Assembly (NCBI GenBank): GCA_944391545.1
Contig: CALXTZ010000068.1
Span: forward strand, 1-6,748
Direction of reading: 5' to 3'
DNA: 6,748 nt
Source: an uncultured Alphaproteobacteria bacterium
GTDB lineage: Bacteria > Pseudomonadota > Alphaproteobacteria > CAAHEQ01 > UBA3637
In this document: piece by piece, positions 1 to 5,311 of the stretch
How the letters are laid out: every line of letters begins with the position of its first letter
How positions within the stretch are numbered: the first letter of the stretch is position 1
The notes under the pieces: generated by a model
Told to the model about the DNA's origin: nothing
Databases searched by the model: none
Seen by the model: the letters and a program-made list of their open reading frames with translations, nothing else
Position numbers and translations under genes: made by a program

Positions 1-532
1 GAATTTCCGTCGTCATCTTTTCGTTGACTGTTTTCTCCATTTCATCCAGCATCTCAACCATCATGGCATCCCGATCTTGAACACTCGATCGAATCGGTTG
101 AGTCCGCATCACATACCCTTCAACGCTGATACCGGTTAAAAGCGTTCCTTTCTCGTTTATCAGTTGGAGTTCTACGTGATACGTCAGCGTATATTTATAA
201 TTTTCCAACCGGAAGATTGCTTCTGCCGGCATTTCCTCGCGAACCATAGATGCTTCTTTAACAATAAACTTTGCAATGTACGGCTTTTGATGGTTATCTC
301 TTAATCGAATATACGCCCAATTCAACAACGCTTTTTCCGGCGTAATCGGCATTAGTTTTTCAACATGAGGCGGCTTTTGATCAGCCTCGACATCCGACAC
401 CAAAACAATTTGATCCGCAGGTAGTTCTATCGCGGCCTCTTTTGTATAATCTTTGACTTGATATGGCTTTTGATAAGTCGGCATACAAGCCGCCAACAAA
501 AGCCCCAAAATCAACATTACTCCTTTTTTCAT
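1..532 (-). CDS. Small lipoprotein, unnamed family, coupled to hslO (3' end outside window)
   Basis: The gene starts at 532 and is still open at the left edge, so 177 residues are visible and the C-terminus is missing. The protein begins MKKGVMLILGLLLAAC: two lysines, a hydrophobic stretch and the lipobox L-A-A-C with the acylated cysteine at residue 16. This predicts a lipoprotein processed by signal peptidase II and held in the inner or outer membrane. The rest is soluble, with a segment around residues 62-80 (MPITPEKALLNWAYIRLRD) followed by alternating hydrophobic residues that suggest beta strands. I do not recognise a named family, and no catalytic motif is visible. Its ATG overlaps the hslO stop (ATGA at 532-529). 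An AGGAGG lies about 7 nt upstream inside hslO, so it is probably translated from the hslO transcript. It could assist envelope assembly, but the sequence does not show that. Confidence 0.8.
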   Translation of the reverse strand, partial: MKKGVMLILGLLLAACMPTYQKPYQVKDYTKEAAIELPADQIVLVSDVEADQKPPHVEKLMPITPEKALLNWAYIRLRDNHQKPYIAKFIVKEASMVREEMPAEAIFRLENYKYTLTYHVELQLINEKGTLLTGISVEGYVMRTQPIRSSVQDRDAMMVEMLDEMEKTVNEKMTTEI

Positions 533-1377
533 GATAAATCCTCCTTTTTAAAATCATACGTTTTGCCGCAAAATTGGCACGTAATATGAATAATACCATC
601 TTCATACATATCATTTAACTGCTCATTTGAAAATTGCGCAAGCATTTTCTTGACTTTGTCATAAGAACACCGACATTCGAACCGAATATCCTTTTTGGGG
701 AAAAGCAGCAACAAATTGGCATGAAACAGGCGGAATAAAACTTGCTCCGGCGATAAAGAGTCGTCAAAAACTTCTTTTTTCCGTACACTTTGCATCAAAA
801 CACTAATCGTTTCAAAGTCATCTTTTCCGGGTTTGACCGCTTTTCCGGGCAGTTGCTGCACCATCAAGCCGGCCGCCTGACGATGTCCGTCTTTTACTTG
901 CGTTAACCAAACCAAATCCGTCGGTATATGTTCCGATTTGTCAAAATAGCTTAAAACACTGTCCGTTAAATCCGATCCGTTTAATTCGACAACACCTTGA
1001 TAGCGTTCGTTTTCCGACAAAGCCTGATCAACCGTAAAGACCAAAACGCCTTTCCCCATCAAATCCGATAAAGTCGCGGCTTGTTTAGGCAACTTTTCTT
1101 CATCATACCGAACCGAAGCCCGAACCCGACCGTCATCCGACACATCAACAACGATCAAAGTCACAGGGCCGTCGCCTTGCACCTGCAACGTAAACAAACC
1201 TTCATACTTCAAGGAAGACGCCAGCAAAACGGCCACGATAACCGCTTGTGTCAACACTTCTTCCACCATCGGCGGGTAAGCATGATGTTGAAGCAGTTCA
1301 TCCATCAGTGTTTCGCATTTAACGAAACGACCACGATAAACGCCCTCTTCCAATAAAAACGGCAAAACATAATTCAT
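529..1377 (-). CDS. hslO: Hsp33 redox-regulated holdase chaperone
   Basis: This 282-residue protein matches the Hsp33 family in length and layout: an N-terminal substrate-binding domain (about 1-175), a linker, and a C-terminal zinc domain. The zinc ligands are visible as C-R-C at residues 235 and 237 (FECRCSYDKV) and C-x-x-C at 267 and 270 (ITCQFCGKTYDF). In the family these four cysteines bind zinc when reduced. On oxidation they form disulfides and turn the cytosolic protein into an ATP-independent holdase that protects unfolding proteins during oxidative and heat stress. Start choice: a TTG at 1383 also gives an open frame, but the AGGAG at 1391-1387 lies only 3 nt from it. The same AGGAG is 9 nt from the ATG at 1377, which also begins the usual MNYVLPF-type N-terminus. 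A good promoter lies just upstream (1402-1430). The downstream lipoprotein gene overlaps by 4 bp, making a two-gene operon. No key residue is missing. Confidence 0.96.
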   Translation of the reverse strand: MNYVLPFLLEEGVYRGRFVKCETLMDELLQHHAYPPMVEEVLTQAVIVAVLLASSLKYEGLFTLQVQGDGPVTLIVVDVSDDGRVRASVRYDEEKLPKQAATLSDLMGKGVLVFTVDQALSENERYQGVVELNGSDLTDSVLSYFDKSEHIPTDLVWLTQVKDGHRQAAGLMVQQLPGKAVKPGKDDFETISVLMQSVRKKEVFDDSLSPEQVLFRLFHANLLLLFPKKDIRFECRCSYDKVKKMLAQFSNEQLNDMYEDGIIHITCQFCGKTYDFKKEDLS

Positions 1378-1401
1378 TTGCAATTTCTCCTTTTGCCCAC
1401 T

Positions 1402-1430
1402 ACTATGAACAAAGCAGAAAGGATTGTCAA
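1402..1430 (-). promoter_or_regulatory. Candidate sigma70-type promoter of hslO
   Basis: On the minus strand a perfect -35 hexamer TTGACA (1430-1425) is followed by a 17-nt spacer and CATAGT (1407-1402, four of six matches to TATAAT). Transcription would start near 1395, giving a leader of about 18 nt that holds the AGGAG of hslO. The -35 box lies between the recX Shine-Dalgarno sequence and the recX start codon on the other strand, so the two genes share this 54-bp gap. The call rests on consensus match only. Confidence 0.5.
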
Positions 1431-1431
1431 C

Positions 1432-1947
1432 ATGGCGAAAAAAATAACCGAGAAAAGGCTCTATAACATTGCGCTTTATTACCTGTCCCGATATGAAGCG
1501 ACGACAGGCAAAGTGCGTGATGTGTTGAAGCGGCGATTAATGACGGCCGAACGCCGCGGAGAAGAAATTCCGAACGAAGCCCCGGCCTGGATTGAAAAAA
1601 TCATCGCTCAAATGGTGGATTTAGGCTACATTGACAACAATCGATATGCTGAAAATACTTTTCGTCGATTAACACAAGCCGGTAAATCCGTCCGATCGAT
1701 TGCGTATAAACTGAAACAAGCCGGACTGGAAGAGGATATGCTTTCCGATTTAATTGAAGAACAGGAAACTACGCCCGGCGAGTTAGATTTAACCAGCGCC
1801 CTGAAACTCGTCAAAAAACGCAAACTCGGTGTTTATCGTCCCGAATCGCAACGCGCCCTATACGCTCAAAAAGACCTAGCCGTCTTGGGTCGCGCCGGAT
1901 TCAGTTATGAAATTGCCCAAAAAGCATTAAAAGGCGAGGAAGACTAA
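1432..1947 (+). CDS. recX: RecX family regulatory protein
   Basis: This 171-residue basic, helical protein has the pattern of the RecX family, made of repeated three-helix units. The core reads LGYIDNNRYAENTFRRL (65-80), then TQAGKSVRSIAYKLKQAGL (81-99), matching the family form LGYIDD-RFAE plus a G-x-x-x-I-x-x-x-L-x-x-x-G segment. A third unit is at about 148-168 (LAVLGRAGFSYEIAQKAL). RecX proteins bind RecA filaments on single-stranded DNA and usually limit their growth, tuning recombination and the SOS response. Start choice: the frame is open from a TTG at 1378 and has an ATG at 1405, but only the ATG at 1432 has a spaced Shine-Dalgarno (AAAGGA, 8-nt gap). It faces hslO divergently and ends tail to tail with lptG. 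recA is not in the window. A weak upstream promoter candidate (TTGCAA at 1378, 17 nt, TACTAT at 1401) lies partly over the hslO promoter. Confidence 0.9.
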   Translation: MAKKITEKRLYNIALYYLSRYEATTGKVRDVLKRRLMTAERRGEEIPNEAPAWIEKIIAQMVDLGYIDNNRYAENTFRRLTQAGKSVRSIAYKLKQAGLEEDMLSDLIEEQETTPGELDLTSALKLVKKRKLGVYRPESQRALYAQKDLAVLGRAGFSYEIAQKALKGEED

Positions 1948-3044
1948 CCGTCTTCCAAATGCAACAAAGCCGTTGCGGCAACAAAAATCATAACAATGGA
2001 CGGCCCAAAAGCCGCCAAAATCACGGGCAAAGCGCCGGAAGTTCCAAAAGCGAGCGTCAACCTGGACAAAAAGAACAATATAAATCCACACAAAACTGCG
2101 CCTGTCATTTTCATGAGTGTGTTGCCGGATCGTTGATTCGGACTTAACGAAAAAACGGCTGCAATAAAAACCATTGCCAGTAAATAAAAAACAGATGATA
2201 AAACTGAATAAAAATACATCCGATGGCGCACGGATGAAAACCCTGCATCATCTAACATATGAATAAATCCGGGCAATTGCCACACAGAAAAACTTTCCGG
2301 TTCATTAAAAGTCTGCATAATTTTTTCCAAACTTAAATCCGACGGAAAGATTAAATTCTGCTCTTCTTTTTTCTCGCCCAAATCGTTAAACGACAATCCT
2401 TTGGCAATTTTGAGCAGGTTATTTTGAAGCAGTCCTTCCGGCGCCTCGATTTGCCGCTTTAACGATTCCAAAGCCGTCAATTCCAAGACGGAAACACCGT
2501 ACAAATGCAAATCCGTTCCGACCTGACGAACCGAATCGGCATGAATAATCACGGGTTCTTCTCCTTTTTTCTCACGCAGCCACAATCCTTTGGATGTCCA
2601 CGAAACATTATTGTTCTTTTGGAATTTTATGCCTTCAACCGTTTCAAACTTTTGTTGCATGATTGTCGCAAAAGGATTGAATAACGTCACATTAAAAAGA
2701 CCGATCAAAAAAACCACCAAAAAGACCGGCATCAGGAAATTCCAAACAGACAATCCGGCCGATCGGGCAATCACCAGTTCATTGCTTCGGCTTAAACGAT
2801 AAAACGTCACCAAAGACGCAATTAAAATCGCAAACGGCAAAATCAACGGCACCATTTGCGGCAATTTGAGCAGGCCTAAATTCAAGACATCCGCAAAAGT
2901 CATATAATCTTTCGATGCCGACCGGCGTAATAGTTCAATCGTATCAAACAAAAGGATTAACGCCATCAAGACGAATAAAGTCGCCAAAAATGACAGAAAA
3001 AAGTTTTTTGAAATATAACGACTGAGTAACGGCGGTACTTTCAT
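1944..3044 (-). CDS. lptG: LPS export ABC transporter permease LptG
   Basis: This 366-residue membrane protein has the YjgP/YjgQ (LptF/LptG) layout: three N-terminal membrane helices (about 13-33, 64-83, 101-122), a periplasmic beta-rich domain (about 123-275), and three C-terminal helices (about 277-299, 313-334, 338-361). The first helix ends DTIELLRR and the cytoplasmic coupling segment reads RSNELVIARSAGLS (86-99), where the LptB ATPase docks in the family. The C-terminal GALPVILAAFGPS and terminal LLHLEDG favour LptG over LptF. With LptF and LptB it extracts lipopolysaccharide from the inner membrane and passes it to the LptC-A-D bridge. The ATG at 3044 has an AAGGA 7 nt upstream. LptF usually lies directly upstream, but here only a promoter and an RNA-like region do. 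Its TAG stop overlaps the recX stop, leaving no space for a terminator between them. The LptG versus LptF choice is likely but not certain. Confidence 0.92.
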   Translation of the reverse strand: MKVPPLLSRYISKNFFLSFLATLFVLMALILLFDTIELLRRSASKDYMTFADVLNLGLLKLPQMVPLILPFAILIASLVTFYRLSRSNELVIARSAGLSVWNFLMPVFLVVFLIGLFNVTLFNPFATIMQQKFETVEGIKFQKNNNVSWTSKGLWLREKKGEEPVIIHADSVRQVGTDLHLYGVSVLELTALESLKRQIEAPEGLLQNNLLKIAKGLSFNDLGEKKEEQNLIFPSDLSLEKIMQTFNEPESFSVWQLPGFIHMLDDAGFSSVRHRMYFYSVLSSVFYLLAMVFIAAVFSLSPNQRSGNTLMKMTGAVLCGFILFFLSRLTLAFGTSGALPVILAAFGPSIVMIFVAATALLHLEDG

Positions 3045-3070
3045 TTATAATTCCTTTAGTTGCGAGGTTC

Positions 3071-3099
3071 TTTATACGCTCTTTTGCACAGTTTGTCAA
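3071..3099 (-). promoter_or_regulatory. Strong candidate sigma70-type promoter of lptG
   Basis: On the minus strand TTGACA (3099-3094, perfect) is followed by exactly 17 nt and TATAAA (3076-3071, five of six). The predicted start near 3064 gives a 20-nt leader with the AAGGA ribosome binding site. This is the best promoter match in the window and indicates that lptG is transcribed on its own. Confidence 0.72.
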
Positions 3100-3159
3100 A
3101 ACATCATTTTAATCGCCCGAAAGAGCCGTTTTCCCATTCAAATAAGAATAAATTTTAAA

Positions 3160-3172
3160 TTCATCTGATGAA
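3160..3172 (+). promoter_or_regulatory. 13-bp palindrome, possible operator upstream of the XRE-leader promoter
   Basis: TTCATC-T-GATGAA is a perfect inverted repeat with a one-base centre. It ends 15 bp before the -35 box at 3188 and lies about 60 bp upstream of the lptG -35 box. Its position suits an activator or a looping repressor. The HTH protein encoded downstream (3398-3634) is an obvious candidate binder, but this is inference. Confidence 0.3.
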
Positions 3173-3187
3173 ATGGTGATTTTTCAG

Positions 3188-3215
3188 TTGCTTTTTATAA
3201 AATTCCCAGTATACT
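3188..3215 (+). promoter_or_regulatory. Candidate promoter of the structured leader and XRE gene
   Basis: TTGCTT (3188-3193, only the conserved TTG matches) is followed by a 16-nt spacer and TATACT (3210-3215, five of six). Transcription would start at about 3222, immediately before a run of pairing segments. The -10 box is convincing and the -35 box is weak. Confidence 0.45.
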
Positions 3216-3221
3216 GACAAA

Positions 3222-3377
3222 GACAACCGAATGTGGTTGGGGAGCCTGAAAATCTCCTTAAAACGGGTCACTTTATTTTAAATAAGGGCGGATGGCAAAG
3301 AATATAAAGAATAATTTGCGCTGTACCTGTTTACAGATTTTCAGCTCCGCCCACCTTCTGTTCAAGGTGGGTTTTCA
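3222..3377 (+). ncRNA. Structured RNA: attenuator or riboswitch-like leader of the XRE gene, or a free-standing small RNA
   Basis: This gene-free stretch holds several helices that cannot all form together. Local hairpins are CAACC/GGTTG (3224-3228 with 3235-3239), GGAG/CTCC (3241-3244 with 3254-3257), GCAAA/TTTGC (3295-3299 with 3315-3319) and CTGTA/TACAG (3321-3325 with 3332-3336). Long-range helices are 3241-3254 with 3336-3348 (13 pairs with one bulged C), GTGG/CCAC (3233-3236 with 3351-3354) extending the same rod outward, and GGGCGGA/TCCGCCC (3286-3292 with 3346-3352). The last part is a terminator-like hairpin (3350-3375) whose 5' arm is needed by both long-range pairings. In addition, CTCCTT (3254-3259) can pair with the AAGGAG of the XRE ribosome binding site. 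The rod with a central bubble resembles 6S RNA in outline, but I cannot place it in that or any other family. Size is about 150 nt if it ends at the hairpin. Confidence 0.45.
3350..3375 (+). terminator. Terminator-like hairpin before the XRE gene
   Basis: CCCACCTT and AAGGTGGG form a perfect 8-bp stem around a 6-nt loop (CTGTTC), followed by TTTT, then CACTTT. It ends about 10 nt before the XRE ribosome binding site. It therefore either ends the upstream RNA or acts as a conditional terminator for the gene. The short T-run suggests partial readthrough. Confidence 0.6.
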
Positions 3378-3397
3378 CTTTAAAAGGAGGAGAAAAA

Positions 3398-3634
3398 ATG
3401 AAGTGGACAAAGCAACAAAGAGAAGAATTCAAATTGTTTCGACAAAATATAGGGCGTCAGCTTTTAACCTGCCGTTTGGAAAAAGGGTGGACGCTGGCGG
3501 ATGTGGAAGCGCGAACACGCATCCCCTCTAAAATTTTGGAAAAAATGGAGCTGGGACAATTTGACATGCGTTTATGGGATGTTGCCCATTTGGCTTTTCT
3601 GTATGAAAAACAAATGCAATTGACGCTTGCCTGA
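3398..3634 (+). CDS. Small XRE/Cro-type helix-turn-helix regulator
   Basis: This 78-residue protein is almost entirely one HTH_3/XRE domain (about 19-75): IGRQLLTCRLEKGWTLADVEARTRI gives helices 1 and 2, IPSKILEKMELGQ the recognition helix and its turn, and LWDVAHLAFLYE the last helices. It has no partner or sensor domain, so it is a minimal DNA-binding protein, probably acting as a dimer in the cytoplasm. The start at 3398 has a very strong AGGAGG 8 nt upstream. It is the first gene after the structured leader at 3222-3377 and ends directly against a terminator shared with trxB, making it a single-gene unit. Its target is unknown; the palindrome at 3160-3172 is one possibility. Another frame starting at ATG 3292 overlaps it, but has no family resemblance. 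Confidence 0.85.
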   Translation: MKWTKQQREEFKLFRQNIGRQLLTCRLEKGWTLADVEARTRIPSKILEKMELGQFDMRLWDVAHLAFLYEKQMQLTLA

Positions 3635-3657
3635 AAAAGGGCCGAACAGGCCCTTTT
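3635..3657. terminator. Bidirectional terminator between the XRE gene and trxB
   Basis: AAAAGGGCC and GGCCCTTTT form a perfect 9-bp stem around GAACA. It begins right after the XRE stop, and the trxB TAA stop (3658-3656) overlaps its other end. A/T-rich flanks on both sides give a T-tract in each direction, so it can serve both convergent genes. Confidence 0.85.
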
Positions 3658-4582
3658 ACATTCCGTTTTCAACCAAGTATCGTTCGGCGCCCAAAGCCGC
3701 GATTGCACCGGCACCGCAAGCGATAATTGCTTGACGGAAGTATGGTTCTTGAACATCTCCGGCGGCAAAAACACCCGGTACGGATGTTTGTCGCGTATCA
3801 TGATTGGTCATGATGTATCCGTTTTCATCCATATCCAATTGGCCGACAAATAATTCCGAATTCGGAGTCTGACCGACAGCTTCAAAAACACCGTCAACTT
3901 TCAAATCTTCAACCGCCAACGTTTGGTTGTTTTTAATGTTCACGCTGGACAACCGTTCCTGCCCTTCAAAAGATACAACTTCCGTATTCCATAAAACACG
4001 AATGTTGTCGTGGTCTTTTATTTGATTTTGAAGCGCTTTTTCTCCGGTAAAAAAAGAATCTCGGTGGATAATTGTCACATCTTTGGCAATCGTAGCCATA
4101 AATAAAGCTTCGTATAAAGCCGTGTTGCCACCGCCGACAACTGCGACCGATTTGCCGCGATAAAAGAAACCGTCACACGTCGCACAAATCGAAACACCTT
4201 GCCCTTTAAAGCGTTCTTCGCCTTGAGCATTCAACCACTTCGGCGACGACCCCGTCGCAATTACCAAGCTATCTGCCAATATTTGATCGCCGTTTCCCAA
4301 CGTCACCGTAAGCGGTTTGGACATCACATCAACTTGCACGGCCGATTCGTAAACAATGATAACACCTAATTCTTCAACTTGCTTTTTAAATACATCGACC
4401 AAATCCATGCCTGGTACGTTCCCGAAACCCGGATAATTTTCAATGTGATGCGTATAAACCAGCTGTCCGCCCGGCAAAGGCCCGGCTAAAATAATCGGAT
4501 TCAACCCGGCACGTGCGGCATAAAGTGCTGCCGTATATCCGGCAGGCCCTGCGCCTAAAATAACGATTTTTGTGTGTTTCAT
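3656..4582 (-). CDS. trxB: Thioredoxin reductase (altered NADPH-binding arginines)
   Basis: This 308-residue flavoprotein has the low-molecular-weight thioredoxin reductase layout: FAD-binding GAGPAG (10-15), GGQLVYTHHIENYPGF (38-53), redox centre C-A-T-C-D-G (Cys133, Cys136), nucleotide-binding GGGNTA (150-155), and C-terminal GVFAAGDVQEPYFRQAI. It passes electrons from a nicotinamide cofactor through FAD and the disulfide to thioredoxin in the cytosol. The segment that binds the NADPH 2'-phosphate, usually HRRDxFRA, reads HRDSFFTG (173-180), so two of three arginines are lost. NADPH use is therefore not assured. Start choice: the frame extends to 4603, but AGGAGG (4592-4587) sits 4 nt from the ATG at 4582 and would lie inside the longer version. 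The gene follows greA on the same strand but is separated by a terminator (4637-4662), and has its own candidate promoter. Flavoprotein identity is sure; physiological partner and cofactor are less so. Confidence 0.95.
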   Translation of the reverse strand: MKHTKIVILGAGPAGYTAALYAARAGLNPIILAGPLPGGQLVYTHHIENYPGFGNVPGMDLVDVFKKQVEELGVIIVYESAVQVDVMSKPLTVTLGNGDQILADSLVIATGSSPKWLNAQGEERFKGQGVSICATCDGFFYRGKSVAVVGGGNTALYEALFMATIAKDVTIIHRDSFFTGEKALQNQIKDHDNIRVLWNTEVVSFEGQERLSSVNIKNNQTLAVEDLKVDGVFEAVGQTPNSELFVGQLDMDENGYIMTNHDTRQTSVPGVFAAGDVQEPYFRQAIIACGAGAIAALGAERYLVENGM

Positions 4583-4590
4583 ATGTCCTC

Positions 4591-4632
4591 CTTGTTCAAA
4601 CAAGATATAGACATCCTTACGGTTTTATGCAA
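4591..4632 (-). promoter_or_regulatory. Candidate trxB promoter with a palindrome at the start site
   Basis: On the minus strand TTGCAT (4632-4627), a 17-nt spacer and TATATC (4609-4604) form a modest sigma70-type match, with a start near 4597. The -35 box adjoins the T-rich tail of the greA terminator. A 14-bp inverted repeat, CTTGTT-TG-AACAAG (4604-4591), covers the predicted start and touches the AAGGAGG ribosome binding site. It could be an operator or could fold in the mRNA near the binding site. Confidence 0.4.
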
Positions 4633-4662
4633 GAGAAAAGCCCCGCTTTTGTGCAGGGCTTT
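4631..4662 (-). terminator. Intrinsic terminator of greA
   Basis: Reading the minus strand, AAAGCCCTGC pairs with GCGGGGCTTT (10 pairs including one G-T wobble) around ACAAAA. It is followed by a T-rich tail (TTTTCTCTT) and starts 13 nt past the greA stop. It separates greA from trxB. Confidence 0.85.
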
Positions 4663-4675
4663 CATCTCTTTCAAC

Positions 4676-5152
4676 TTAAACGAATTTAACGCTGACGATT
4701 TCGTACGTTTTCGTGCCGCCCGGCGTCGAAACATCCACAAAATCACCGACTTCTTTACCGATTAAAGCTTTAGCGACCGGAGATTGCAATGAAATTAAAT
4801 TTCTGGTCAGATCCGCTTCATATTGACCGACAATTTGATACGTCATTTTTTTATCTTCGTCCGCATCGCAAACTTCTACCGTTGCCCCGAACAAAACCTT
4901 GTTGCCGGACAAAGACGCCACATCAATAATATTGGACCGCCCCAAAGCACTTTCCAATTCCTGAATACGCCCTTCGACGAAGCTTTGCCGTTCGCGCGCC
5001 GCATGATATTCCGCATTTTCGGACAAATCTCCGTGAGAACGCGCTTCTTCAATCGCGGCGATAATTTCGTGCCGTTCCACAAACTTTAAATGTTTTAATT
5101 CTTCTTGCAGCTTTTCATAGCCGGCACGCGTCATAGGAACTTTCTCATCCAT
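4676..5152 (-). CDS. greA: Transcription elongation factor GreA
   Basis: The 158-residue protein has the exact usual length of GreA. Residues 1-75 form the coiled-coil finger, with the tip motif GDLSENAEYHAARE (41-54). The two acidic residues there (Asp42, Glu45) reach through the RNA polymerase secondary channel. The C-terminal FKBP-like domain (about 80-158) contains the typical IGKEVGDFVDVSTPGG. GreA stimulates RNA polymerase to cleave backtracked transcripts, rescuing stalled complexes and improving fidelity. Start choice: the frame is open to 5260, but the ATG at 5152 begins the normal MDEKVPMTRAGYEKL and has AAGGAG 9 nt upstream. The longer version would read through the leader hairpin and T-tract. 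It has its own promoter (5233-5260) and a terminator downstream. All key residues are present. Confidence 0.97.
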   Translation of the reverse strand: MDEKVPMTRAGYEKLQEELKHLKFVERHEIIAAIEEARSHGDLSENAEYHAARERQSFVEGRIQELESALGRSNIIDVASLSGNKVLFGATVEVCDADEDKKMTYQIVGQYEADLTRNLISLQSPVAKALIGKEVGDFVDVSTPGGTKTYEIVSVKFV

Positions 5153-5183
5153 CTTTAGAGTCTCCTTACTTGTTAAAAATAAT

Positions 5184-5210
5184 AAAAAAAACACAGCATT
5201 TGAGGTGCTG
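5184..5210 (-). terminator. Attenuator-like hairpin in the greA leader
   Basis: On the minus strand CAGCA and TGCTG (5210-5206 and 5198-5194) form a short stem with a 7-nt loop. TG and eight T residues follow (5191-5184), then more A/T. It lies inside the predicted greA leader, between the promoter and the ribosome binding site. The stem is weak but the T-tract is among the longest in the window. Termination here would release an RNA of about 43 nt. Confidence 0.45.
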
Positions 5211-5232
5211 GTTTCTTTGCTTGTTGAAGATA

Positions 5233-5260
5233 AGTGTAATGCCTTTTTCAGAAAATGCAA
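5233..5260 (-). promoter_or_regulatory. Candidate greA promoter
   Basis: On the minus strand TTGCAT (5260-5255), a 16-nt spacer and TACACT (5238-5233, four of six) predict a start near 5226 and a leader of about 74 nt. The trxB candidate promoter uses the same TTGCAT -35 box. Both are followed by a TATCTT segment and an AACAAG. Confidence 0.5.
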
Positions 5261-5311
5261 GCTTTTTTTAAAGATATTCTTTTACCTTAACTTTTAATCA
5301 TAACCGAAAGG

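Noticed and set aside
529..614. Plus- and minus-strand short frames near the hslO/lipoprotein junction
   Set aside because: They are shadows in other frames of hslO and the lipoprotein, without start signals.
3292..3531. 79-codon frame starting in the structured leader and overlapping the XRE gene
   Set aside because: Its start has poor ribosome binding site spacing and lies in a predicted helix. The overlapping XRE frame has a strong ribosome binding site and a recognisable domain.
4583..4603. Longer trxB start at 4603
   Set aside because: It would place the AGGAGG inside the coding region and add residues not typical of the family before the GxGxxG motif.
5153..5260. N-terminal extension of greA to 5260
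   Set aside because: The extra 36 residues are encoded by the leader hairpin and T-tract, and GreA proteins normally start at MDEKVPMTR-like sequence.
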